Source: Clostridium cavendishii DSM 21758
GTDB lineage: Bacteria; Bacillota; Clostridia; Clostridiales; Clostridiaceae
Direction: 5' to 3'
Assembly: GCF_900141845.1 (NCBI RefSeq)
Contig: NZ_FQZB01000009.1
Coordinates: forward strand, 124,001-188,000
DNA: 64,000 nucleotides
The notes under the pieces were generated by a model, which was given only the letters and a program-made list of their open reading frames with translations, did not search any database and had not been told where the DNA came from. This document shows, in pieces, positions 25,832 through 33,103 of the stretch. The translations under genes were made by a program, and so were the position numbers. The number at the start of each line of letters is the position of its first letter. Positions within the stretch are counted from its first letter, which is position 1.

Positions 25832-26029
25832 CTAAAGCATAAACATAGTTCTTACTGAATCAAATAATTTGCTTATTAAAACTATAACCATACTAAGTAT
25901 TATTACTATTCCAGTTAAATTAGCTATTGTTGCTACATCTTGTTTTCCACTAGTTGTAAGCACCTTGTCCAAAATAACAAGTATTATGCCCACACCTCCA
26001 ATTTTAAATAATAAGCTTAAATCTAACAT
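25832..26029 (-). CDS. spoIIIAC: Stage III sporulation protein AC
   Basis: 65 residues with two membrane helices and the family pattern MLDLSLLFKIGGVGIILVIL, KQDVATIANLTGI and a hydrophobic C-terminal half. It is a small integral membrane subunit of the SpoIIIA complex. Size and place between AB and AD are diagnostic. Confidence 0.95.
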   Translation of the reverse strand: MLDLSLLFKIGGVGIILVILDKVLTTSGKQDVATIANLTGIVIILSMVIVLISKLFDSVRTMFML

Positions 26030-26048
26030 TTCTCTCCTCCTTCATTAT

Positions 26049-26567
26049 TTAGAATAAAAATATTGCTATCATAAACCCTAAGCTCACACCTAGGTATCTA
26101 TACAATTTTCTATTTTTTTGACATTCACTATCTGCAATTTCTATTACTCTTTTCAAGTTATCTTTTGCAAGTTCAAATATATTAGTTTGTCCATCTATGC
26201 TTGTTTCTCCTAAAGATTTACTAAGGTCTAAAAGAATATTGTAGTCTTCATTTTTCAAACTCATATTTTGTTTATTTTCTTTTATGCTCTTATCTATTGC
26301 TTCATAAACTGTATAAACCTCATTATCATTTAATTTTTCTCCTGCCATTTTAAAAATATTACCAACTGGCTTTTTAGATGTTTCATGTATCTTTTTAAAA
26401 CATTCTGGAAGAGGTGTATAACAAAATAATATTTCATTTTGTAGATTTATAATTATTCTTAAAAGTTCTTGCAGTTCTAAAAATCTACTATTAAACTTTT
26501 CTCCATATATATATCCTAATATTGAGCATATAACTACTATAAATATTAAGAATAATAACCTTAACAT
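26049..26567 (-). CDS. spoIIIAB: Stage III sporulation protein AB
   Basis: 172 residues: a N-terminal membrane helix (about 1-20), a helical cytoplasmic region (FLELQELLRIIINLQNEI, PLPECF) and a C-terminal membrane helix (about 155-172). The protein resembles the type II secretion platform protein fold (GspF/PilC-like), which fits with the ATPase SpoIIIAA beside it. It follows spoIIIAA by 12 bp. Function is as part of the channel machinery; details are by homology. Confidence 0.94.
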   Translation of the reverse strand: MLRLLFLIFIVVICSILGYIYGEKFNSRFLELQELLRIIINLQNEILFCYTPLPECFKKIHETSKKPVGNIFKMAGEKLNDNEVYTVYEAIDKSIKENKQNMSLKNEDYNILLDLSKSLGETSIDGQTNIFELAKDNLKRVIEIADSECQKNRKLYRYLGVSLGFMIAIFLF

Positions 26568-26579
26568 AATATTCCTCCT

Positions 26580-27470
26580 TTACAATGTATGCACTTTTTC
26601 TATGGTACCAACACCATTTAAATTACTTAATACAACTACCTTTTTAATAACCCTATTTTCTAATAGTTTATTGAAAACAGGCCTATTATAAATATCATTA
26701 ATGTCTGCTCCATGTAAGGTCGTTATTATGTTAACTCCACAATTATATGCCATTAATAATGCTTCTACATCCTTATCTGTTCCTATTTCATCACAAACTA
26801 TCACCTCAGGCCCCATACTTCTTATGGCCATCATCATACCTTGGCTCTTTATACAATTGTCATATACATCAGTTCTAATACCTAAATTCATTTGAGGAAT
26901 ACCATTAAAACTTGCTGCTATTTCACTTCTCTCATCTATTAAAGCAACCTTTCTCCCTTTAAAATCAATATTTCCTATTCCATTTGATATATTTCTTACT
27001 ATATCCCTTAGCATAGTTGTCTTCCCACACTTAGGAGGAGATACTATTACTGTGTTATATAACTCACCCTTATTTTTATTTATTATTTCTCTAATTAAAA
27101 CATTAGAACACCCTATTATTTCTCTACATATTCTTATATTTAATGAGGATATCGCTTTTATAGTCTTAATCTGGTTATTTTCAATAACACATTGTCCTGC
27201 AATCCCTACCCTATGTCCTCCATTTATTGTTATATATCCTTGTTTTAACTCTTCTTCAAATGCATATATTGAATAGCCACTCATTCTTTGCATTATAATT
27301 TTCACATCTTCTGTTGTAACAACATAATCACTTATAATTTCACTATTATTTTTTATAAGTATTAATGGTCTATTTATTTTTATTCTTATCTCTTGTACCC
27401 CATCAAAGTTATATCTAGATTTCATTTCATCTGCTATAGGTTTAGACAGAATTTTAATTATCTCATTCAT
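26580..27470 (-). CDS. spoIIIAA: Stage III sporulation protein AA, ATPase
   Basis: A 296-residue AAA/secretion-type ATPase. The Walker A is VSPPKCGKTTMLRDI near residue 140, and the Walker B region is VALIDERSEIAA; MGPEVIVCDEIGTDKD and TLHGAD follow. It is the predicted energy source of the SpoIIIA apparatus. It is the first gene of the eight-gene operon AA-AH, all present in canonical order. A SigE-like -35 (TAATATT) lies upstream with a weaker -10. The start follows AAGGAAGTAGGGTG. Confidence 0.96.
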   Translation of the reverse strand: MNEIIKILSKPIADEMKSRYNFDGVQEIRIKINRPLILIKNNSEIISDYVVTTEDVKIIMQRMSGYSIYAFEEELKQGYITINGGHRVGIAGQCVIENNQIKTIKAISSLNIRICREIIGCSNVLIREIINKNKGELYNTVIVSPPKCGKTTMLRDIVRNISNGIGNIDFKGRKVALIDERSEIAASFNGIPQMNLGIRTDVYDNCIKSQGMMMAIRSMGPEVIVCDEIGTDKDVEALLMAYNCGVNIITTLHGADINDIYNRPVFNKLLENRVIKKVVVLSNLNGVGTIEKVHTL

Positions 27471-27501
27471 AAACTCACCCTACTTCCTTTCGTTATATTA
27501 A

Positions 27502-27530
27502 TTCATATTACTTAACATAAGAAAATATTA
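27502..27530 (-). promoter_or_regulatory. Possible SigE promoter of the spoIIIA operon
   Basis: A perfect SigE-type -35, TAATATT (27524-27530), and, 14 bp on, AATATGAA (27502-27509), which matches only half of the CATACAMT -10. SigE control is expected from Bacillus, but the -10 is poor. Confidence 0.35.
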
Positions 27531-27541
27531 CTTTAAAACAA

Positions 27542-27587
27542 AAAAAGATTAAGAAAAATAACTTTCATTATTTTTCTTAATCTTTTT
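27542..27587 (-). terminator. Terminator after the CD1247-like gene
   Basis: A 19-bp perfect AT-rich stem (27542-27560 with 27569-27587) and 8-nt loop, with T runs on both strands, so it could work in both directions. It begins 2 bp past the stop codon of the 27590-27949 gene. Confidence 0.88.
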
Positions 27588-27589
27588 GT

Positions 27590-27949
27590 TTACTTTAAAT
27601 TATTGTTACAAAACGGGCATGGTATAAGCTTATTATTTTCCAGAGCGCTTTTTTCTATAAACGCTGCTTTATTACAATTATTACATGTAACTTCTATATA
27701 TTCATCTTCGTAAGCTTCTAGCTCCTCCAAAGTAACTTCTTCAAAAATATCTTCCTGTATGTCACTAAGATCTTCATTTAAATAACTTATATTTTCATCT
27801 AGGTTTTCTAAATTCACTTGAATTTCTTCTAACTTATCTGTAATTCCTTCGATAACCTTCAAAAACATTTTATTTAATTCGGTATCTTGTTCATCATTAT
27901 TTTTAAAATAATTATATATGGAATCTATTTGCTCTCTAAGCTCTTTCAT
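27590..27949 (-). CDS. CD1247-like coiled-coil protein with C-terminal zinc ribbon
   Basis: The start ATG is at 27947-27949, 8 bp after GGAAGTG; an upstream extension of 22 codons lacks a ribosome site. The 119 residues have a highly acidic coiled-coil N-terminal part (about 1-80, ending DLSDIQEDIFEEVTLEELEAY) and a zinc ribbon with CNNC and CPFC pairs near residues 91 and 112. The N-terminal segment resembles the CD1247 domain of clostridia. No function is established. It is a single-gene unit between spoIIIA and efp. Confidence 0.8.
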   Translation of the reverse strand: MKELREQIDSIYNYFKNNDEQDTELNKMFLKVIEGITDKLEEIQVNLENLDENISYLNEDLSDIQEDIFEEVTLEELEAYEDEYIEVTCNNCNKAAFIEKSALENNKLIPCPFCNNNLK

Positions 27950-28066
27950 CTTAAACACTTCCTTATATAACCATAACTTATATGGTTTTAGCAATAATTT
28001 AGTTATATAAAACAAAATAATAGGTCCATTACCCCATTATTGTTTAATATAACTTTGTATAATTTT

Positions 28067-28102
28067 AAATATGCTAAGTTCTAATTAGAACTTAGCATAT
28101 TT
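28067..28102 (-). terminator. Terminator after efp
   Basis: A perfect 16-bp stem (28067-28082 with 28087-28102, core ATGCTAAGTTCT), 4-nt loop. The downstream tract (ATTTAAAATT) is only weakly T-rich, so termination may be incomplete. It lies 10 bp beyond the efp stop. Confidence 0.75.
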
Positions 28103-28111
28103 ATAGTGCTA

Positions 28112-28669
28112 TTAAACTCTTTCCATGTATTCACCAGTTCTTGTATCTACTCTTATAGTGTCTCCTTCATTTACGAAGATTGGAACTGGAACTATAGCAC
28201 CTGTTTCAACAGTTGCTGGTTTTAATACGTTTGTTGCAGTGTTTCCTTTAACTCCTGGTTCAGTTTGAGTTATTAATAATTCAACAAAGTTTGGTGCTTC
28301 TACTGAGAATGCTTCGCCTTTGAAGAATTTTATAACAGCAAACATATTTTCTTTTAAGAATTTTATAGCATCTTCAACTTTTTCATAATTTAGAGGTATT
28401 TGTTCAAAAGTTTCTTGATCCATAAAGTAATATAATTCTCCATCAGAATATAAATATTGCATTTCTTTTCTTTCTATTACTGCTTCTTGTAATTTTGCAG
28501 TAGGATTAAAAGTTGTATCTGTTACTCCCCCAGATATTACGTTTCTTAACTTAGTTCTAACAAAGGCAGCACCTTTACCTGGTTTAACATGTAAAAAATC
28601 GATAACAGTAAACACTTGTCCATCCATTTCAAAAGTTGTACCTTTTCTTAAATCTCCAGCTGATATCAT
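28112..28669 (-). CDS. efp: Elongation factor P
   Basis: A 185-residue three-barrel translation factor that rescues ribosomes stalled at polyproline. The N-terminal KOW-like domain has SAGDLRKGTTFEMDG and HVKPGKGAAFVRTKLRN, where the Lys at the loop tip is in KPGKGAAF. The C-terminal OB domains end in VDTRTGEYMERV. Length is exact for the family. Codon use looks more biased than neighbours, as expected of an abundant protein. It is placed between the pilus-like cluster and the spoIIIA block. Confidence 0.98.
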   Translation of the reverse strand: MISAGDLRKGTTFEMDGQVFTVIDFLHVKPGKGAAFVRTKLRNVISGGVTDTTFNPTAKLQEAVIERKEMQYLYSDGELYYFMDQETFEQIPLNYEKVEDAIKFLKENMFAVIKFFKGEAFSVEAPNFVELLITQTEPGVKGNTATNVLKPATVETGAIVPVPIFVNEGDTIRVDTRTGEYMERV

Positions 28670-28706
28670 TTAAGTATCCCTCCAAAATCTCTATTAATTG
28701 ATTTTT

Positions 28707-28712
28707 ATTATA
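28707..28712 (-). promoter_or_regulatory. -10 box of efp
   Basis: A consensus TATAAT on the minus strand, 37 bp upstream of the efp start. No good -35 is visible at 16-18 bp. Two short hairpins (GCC/GGC type and ATGCCAA at 28732-28750) lie just upstream. Confidence 0.45.
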
Positions 28713-28943
28713 AGCCTTTTCAGGCAAAGCAATGCCAAATTTATTGGCATCATTAATTTTGTGATTAGCTATTTCTACCTTTTAACACAACAATGATATT
28801 TTATCAAAACCATTAACTAATTGCAATTACTTTAATAAAAAAGTGAGCTTATATAATTTTTTTCTTTCAATTATAAGCTTTAAGTAACCCAAAATTTATA
28901 TAAGCCCATTTAAGTAGTAATTATCAAATTAAACATTTCTCAA

Positions 28944-29327
28944 CTAAATTTCTAATACTATATCTAAATCTAGTGAATAGATTGTATCTTTAAATGTTAT
29001 AGTATAATTTTTCACTTTTACTTCATCATTTTGCCCAATTTTAGCTAAAATATTCATTATATTTTCATCATTCCCACTCAAATTTACTTTAGTCATCCAT
29101 ACCTGTCCTTCTTTTTTTAAGTCACATTTTTGAACTCCTAAATTATTTAAAATTTTATATGCATCATTTATATTAATAATTTCTTTTTTAGTATCTATGT
29201 TAGCTTTTTCAGTTTTATTAATCTCTAATTTTTTAGTTTTAAACATAATTTCATTATAAAATATACCTTGAATTAAAAGTAATGTTAATGAAACACTTAT
29301 TAAAATAAATATTCTTTTTATCTTCAT
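28944..29327 (-). CDS. PilO-like membrane protein of the pilus-type cluster
   Basis: 127 residues with one N-terminal membrane helix (about 5-25), then a short soluble domain with a two-strand ferredoxin-like pattern (QVWMTKVNLSGNDENIMNIL and KNYTITFKDTIYSLDLDI). This layout and the final position after a PilN-like gene suggest a reduced PilO, an inner-membrane alignment subunit of type IV pili or type II secretion. The start overlaps the preceding stop by 4 bp. Identity is by topology and context only. Confidence 0.5.
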   Translation of the reverse strand: MKIKRIFILISVSLTLLLIQGIFYNEIMFKTKKLEINKTEKANIDTKKEIININDAYKILNNLGVQKCDLKKEGQVWMTKVNLSGNDENIMNILAKIGQNDEVKVKNYTITFKDTIYSLDLDIVLEI

Positions 29328-29728
29328 CTAAATTTACCCTTAAAACTAACAACATCATCTTGACGCTTAAATTCCTCAATATCAACATAATCATTTATTT
29401 TTTCTACTATCTCTTTATTGAGTATAAGATTATTTTTAACATTGAAACTAATACTATCATTATTATAATTAATATTATTAATATTATTATTAGTGTTTAA
29501 TTTTTCGATTTTTTCAATATCTAATAGTAATTTCTTAGAATTATTTAAAGTTTTATATTCTTTAGGTTTTTCTATATTACTTGAAATACTTTTAATTTTA
29601 TTATAATTTATAACATTTCTATAATTCACCAATACCAAAATTAAATTTAATATACATATTAATAAAAAAATTATTATTAACTCTCTATATATTTTTTCAT
29701 TTTGCTTTTTTACATATTCAGTTGGCAA
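29324..29728 (-). CDS. PilN-like membrane protein of the pilus-type cluster
   Basis: 134 residues: a short cytoplasmic start (EYVKKQNEKIYRE), a membrane helix (about 16-36) and a C-terminal domain ending in VDIEEFKRQDDVVSFKGKFR, similar in shape to the ferredoxin-like fold of PilN/GspL. A run of Asn and Ile makes up residues 78-90. It overlaps the PilO-like gene by 4 bp. Classical PilN has a cytoplasmic PilM-binding motif that I cannot recognise here. Call by layout. Confidence 0.5.
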   Translation of the reverse strand: MPTEYVKKQNEKIYRELIIIFLLICILNLILVLVNYRNVINYNKIKSISSNIEKPKEYKTLNNSKKLLLDIEKIEKLNTNNNINNINYNNDSISFNVKNNLILNKEIVEKINDYVDIEEFKRQDDVVSFKGKFR

Positions 29729-29755
29729 AAAATTTTTATATGTTTTAAAAAAAAT

Positions 29756-30364
29756 TTAAATCACCACCCTTATATAATTGTTCTTATAATTATATTCCTT
29801 TTCAAGCTCAAAATTTGATATAATTCTCTCATCTAAAGGGCTTAAATTGAAATTAATCTCGGCCATTTGCCTTAACTTTAATATATAATCTTCCAAAAGT
29901 TCCACTTCGTCTTGTTTTTTATTTATAGCTTGAAAAACGATTCCACTTATCCTTAGTATAAAATATAAAGTCCCTCTATTTTTAATAATTAATATATCCC
30001 ATTTCCCTTTTACTTTTTTTATTTTTTTACTTATATAAATTTGAAATGGCAAAACTTCGAGTTTATTATTTTTTCCTAATATATAATTTAATTTTTTATA
30101 TTCTCCTATACTATAAACTACAAAATATTTTTTATTATTTATATTTACTTTCTCATAATTGATTAAAATGTTTTTATTTACAAAAAGTTTTTCTATATAA
30201 CGTTCTATTTTATCAGAACTTGTGAAATTTTTCCCTTCCTCTACAAAATGAATAAATAATTCTCTTTCTAAAAGTATTAGATAATCATTTAATATAGATT
30301 TTTCATCTATGGTTTGAAATTCTTCATTACTCTTTAAAAATATTTCTTTTCTACTTAATCTCAT
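29756..30364 (-). CDS. Unrecognised cytoplasmic protein in the PilM position
   Basis: 202 residues, no signal peptide and no membrane helix. It is rich in Lys, Ile and Glu, beginning MRLSRKEIFLKSNEEFQTID and ending YNYKNNYIRVVI. I recognise no motif: none of the actin-like ATP-binding motifs of PilM is visible. It lies between the pilin-like genes and the PilN-like gene, exactly where pilM would be, and overlaps its upstream neighbour by 14 bp, so it is surely part of the same transcript. It could be a highly diverged or shortened cytoplasmic partner of PilN. Function unknown. Confidence 0.6.
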   Translation of the reverse strand: MRLSRKEIFLKSNEEFQTIDEKSILNDYLILLERELFIHFVEEGKNFTSSDKIERYIEKLFVNKNILINYEKVNINNKKYFVVYSIGEYKKLNYILGKNNKLEVLPFQIYISKKIKKVKGKWDILIIKNRGTLYFILRISGIVFQAINKKQDEVELLEDYILKLRQMAEINFNLSPLDERIISNFELEKEYNYKNNYIRVVI

Positions 30365-30755
30365 AATATTTGCTCTCTTTCAAAAAAATAATATTCTTAT
30401 CATTTTTCTCACATTTAAAATAATGATATTCAAATACTGACCCACTTAGCTTTTTTTTAACTACTATTCCTTTAGTATCCTCATAATAAATTTCAAAATC
30501 ATCATATCTTCTTTTTAATGATTTTAATTTATTTTCATCAATTTTATTACTAGAATCAAAGCATTCAATTATTGCTGAATTTACAGCCTCTTTTCTTTTA
30601 TCTACTTCTGAATTTATCTCCCTTTGCTCTTTCCTTTTTAAACTATTTATTTCTGAACTGTGCATAGCTATTAAAAAAATTCCATTTAAAAATACTGTAC
30701 ACAAGCTAGTTATAAGTATAACGTTTAAAATCACATTTCCTTTAACCCTTTTCAT
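30351..30755 (-). CDS. Pilin-like protein lacking Glu5
   Basis: 134 residues. It starts MKRVKGNVILNVILITSL: a short basic leader with KG, then a hydrophobic helix, as in type IV prepilins. At mature position 5 it has Asn in place of Glu. GspK-type tip subunits and PilX-like proteins also diverge there. The soluble part is Lys/Glu-rich with one Cys pair (Cys61 and Cys115) that could form a disulphide. Overlaps both neighbours by 14 bp. Processing by a prepilin peptidase is likely but unproven. Confidence 0.6.
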   Translation of the reverse strand: MKRVKGNVILNVILITSLCTVFLNGIFLIAMHSSEINSLKRKEQREINSEVDKRKEAVNSAIIECFDSSNKIDENKLKSLKRRYDDFEIYYEDTKGIVVKKKLSGSVFEYHYFKCEKNDKNIIFLKESKYYEIK

Positions 30756-31200
30756 AAACTAAAATTTTCTCTACCTCCTCCTTAAGTCTTATTTTCATAT
30801 AAATAATGGAACCCTTCTCTTTTAACTCTATGCTTTCTACATCCTCTAATATATTATTTATTGAATTCAAATTTGTTCCTTCATAATAATTTATTTTAAT
30901 AATACTACTGTTTTTATCTAAATAAATTTCATCTTTATATTTTATCTTTTTTTGAATATCATCATGTTCAATAAAAAGTCTATTGTTATTTACACATACA
31001 TTGGTTATATATGGCACATTTATTCTGCTTTTAATTGTAATATCTGCAGTTTCTAACGCTTTATTAACTTTACTTTTGAATTTTTCGGCCTTAAATTCCT
31101 TTATATAAATACTAAGCATATTAAAACATAATATCATTATAAGACTTGCTATAAACATATATATTAACGGCTCTATTAATATACTTCCATTTCTCTTCAT
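30742..31200 (-). CDS. Prepilin-like protein
   Basis: 152 residues with a class III leader MKRNG followed by SILIEPLIYMFIASLIM: Gly at -1, Glu at +5 and a hydrophobic helix. A Pro at +6 is unusual. The soluble domain (about 40-152) has no recognised fold but strand-rich patterns typical of minor pilins or pseudopilins. The start overlaps the stop of the preceding gene by 1 bp. No prepilin peptidase is encoded in the window. Confidence 0.7.
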   Translation of the reverse strand: MKRNGSILIEPLIYMFIASLIMILCFNMLSIYIKEFKAEKFKSKVNKALETADITIKSRINVPYITNVCVNNNRLFIEHDDIQKKIKYKDEIYLDKNSSIIKINYYEGTNLNSINNILEDVESIELKEKGSIIYMKIRLKEEVEKILVYEKG

Positions 31201-31622
31201 TAAGAAAATTCCTGCTTGAAAAATTCCTGATTTATTTTGTAATCACCATATTCATAGCTTATCTTAACCTTTATATTATGCTTATCATCATTCTTAATAA
31301 ATTGTAATACACACACTTCATTTTCAGTATTCTTCGTGTCTGATATGAAATTTTTAATTTCGCTACACATTAAATCTTCAACATTAGTATTTTTCATATA
31401 ATAAATCTTATCGTTTTGATATAAACCAAAATTTTCATAATTCATATTATATTTTATTTCCTTCGTTATTATATCTATATATTGAATTGCTTTCTCATTA
31501 AATTTATTTCTTTTCTTTACCTTTAAATAACTATCATAACCTGAAAGTAATGCACTAGCTAATATAGAAAATACCATAAGACCACATAATGCCTCTATCA
31601 ATATATTTCCGTCTTTCTTCAC
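31200..31622 (-). CDS. Prepilin-like protein
   Basis: 140 residues with leader MKKDG and mature start NILIEALCGLMVFSIL, with Glu at +5. The residue after the cleavage Gly is Asn, not the usual Phe or aromatic residue. A Cys pair occurs later (in LMCSEIK and ENEVCVLQF). It resembles minor pilins of the GspI/PilV kind in placement. It lies 7 bp after the upstream prepilin gene. Confidence 0.7.
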   Translation of the reverse strand: MKKDGNILIEALCGLMVFSILASALLSGYDSYLKVKKRNKFNEKAIQYIDIITKEIKYNMNYENFGLYQNDKIYYMKNTNVEDLMCSEIKNFISDTKNTENEVCVLQFIKNDDKHNIKVKISYEYGDYKINQEFFKQEFS

Positions 31623-31629
31623 TCTATTT

Positions 31630-32082
31630 TTATTTCACCTCATTAATTCTAATATTGTCAGTTCCTACACCTATCACAAATTCAAATTTCTTTTTACTTT
31701 CATCACTACTAATGCAAATAGTTCCTCCTTCTCCTATACGGCCATCATTTCCTACTGTATATAAATATCTATTTGCATTATATATTTTCATCTTATTTAA
31801 ATTAATTTCTCTTATTTTATCCATGTCTTTTGAACTTTTTACCTTAATACTATTCTTAGGATTATCTACAATCACTTGACATATGCAATTATTAGCTAGC
31901 GAATACTCTTTACTATACATGAATAATGATTCTATTTCTGAAATCATTATACTCTCCTCAGCTTTTTGCTTTTGTGCCCTAGCAAATCCTATTAAACATA
32001 TTTCTGAAGCAAATATAATGGCTATTAAAGATAAATATAACAATAATTCTATTAATGTTATTCCCTTAATCCTTTTATACAT
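31630..32082 (-). CDS. Prepilin with canonical type IV N-terminus
   Basis: 150 residues starting MYKRIKGITLIELLLYLSLIA. The KG/ITLIE junction is the canonical prepilin peptidase site, with Glu at +5. It is the first pilin-like gene after pilC and the most GspH-like, with a soluble domain containing NCICQVIVDNPKNSIKV and GRIGEGGTICIS strands. It may be a pseudopilin rather than the major pilin, because no long major pilin gene is in the cluster. Overlaps pilC by 8 bp. Confidence 0.8.
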   Translation of the reverse strand: MYKRIKGITLIELLLYLSLIAIIFASEICLIGFARAQKQKAEESIMISEIESLFMYSKEYSLANNCICQVIVDNPKNSIKVKSSKDMDKIREINLNKMKIYNANRYLYTVGNDGRIGEGGTICISSDESKKKFEFVIGVGTDNIRINEVK

Positions 32083-33103
32083 AATTCATATACGAATACA
32101 TAGGTACAAACACCATAAGCACCATACCCCCTATTATAATTCCTAAGAAAATCATAACTATAGGTTGTAAATATCCTAAAAGTTTATCAATAGTATTATT
32201 AAAATCATTTTCTGTAATTTCACATAATATATCTAAACTTTCATCTAAACTACCTGATTGTTCTCCACTTTGTACAAATGTTAGCGTTGTTTTAGATATA
32301 TGCTTTATATTTTGCATAGACTCGCTTAACGGAAATCCTTTTTTTAAATTATCACTTATAATTTTTATATAATCTTTAATAACATATGAAGCTAAATTCT
32401 CCTGCAAAATACTAAAACTGTTATAAAAGGCTTGACCTGATTTAGATATTAAATTTAATATATATATAAGATTTAGCTCATAATATCTTCTTATAATCTT
32501 TAAGCTTGGAACTATATTAAGCCTTTTAAATACATTTATAACTATTACTACAAATAAAAATTTAATTATAAATAATAACATAATTAAGACAATCCAAAAT
32601 ATCTTATTCTTTGATATATCTTTGCTCAAAAACATTAAAAATCCTGTGAAATTATCTAGTTTAGCATTTACTCCATCATACATATTTACAAATGTAGGCA
32701 ATATAAATGTTAAAAATAATATTAATGATAAAAATATCATTACACTTAAAAATATTGGATAAATCATTATGTTTAATATCTTTTTCTTTATCCTATTTAC
32801 TTTTTTATAATGTTCACATAAAGTTTTTAATACAATTTCTAAACTACCACTCTCTTCACCTACCCGTATCATATCTATCATTAAGCTTGGATATAATTCT
32901 TTCTGCTTAAAAAAAGCTTCATATAGTGAATGACCTGATTCTATATCTTTCTCTATAATTTCAATAGAGCTTTTATATCTTTTATTTTTCAAAATATCTT
33001 GTACTAATTTTATTGATTTATTTATTGGAATACCAGCCTTCAAATTGAAATAAATATTCCAAAGTATAATAAATATACTTTCATAATTTTTTTTAAAGTT
33101 CAT
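32075..33103 (-). CDS. pilC: Type IV pilus / type II secretion platform protein PilC/GspF
   Basis: 342 residues with two tandem GspF domains: cytoplasmic helical bundles at about 10-110 and 220-315. The motifs are GIPINKSIKLVQ, SGHSLYEAF, MIRVGEESGSLEIVL and, in the second copy, FVQSGEQSGSLDESLDIL. Membrane segments lie near 115-145, 165-190 and 315-340. It anchors the PilB ATPase to the pilin pool in the membrane. The start overlaps the pilB end by 11 bp. Confidence 0.93.
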   Translation of the reverse strand: MNFKKNYESIFIILWNIYFNLKAGIPINKSIKLVQDILKNKRYKSSIEIIEKDIESGHSLYEAFFKQKELYPSLMIDMIRVGEESGSLEIVLKTLCEHYKKVNRIKKKILNIMIYPIFLSVMIFLSLILFLTFILPTFVNMYDGVNAKLDNFTGFLMFLSKDISKNKIFWIVLIMLLFIIKFLFVVIVINVFKRLNIVPSLKIIRRYYELNLIYILNLISKSGQAFYNSFSILQENLASYVIKDYIKIISDNLKKGFPLSESMQNIKHISKTTLTFVQSGEQSGSLDESLDILCEITENDFNNTIDKLLGYLQPIVMIFLGIIIGGMVLMVFVPMYSYMNYV

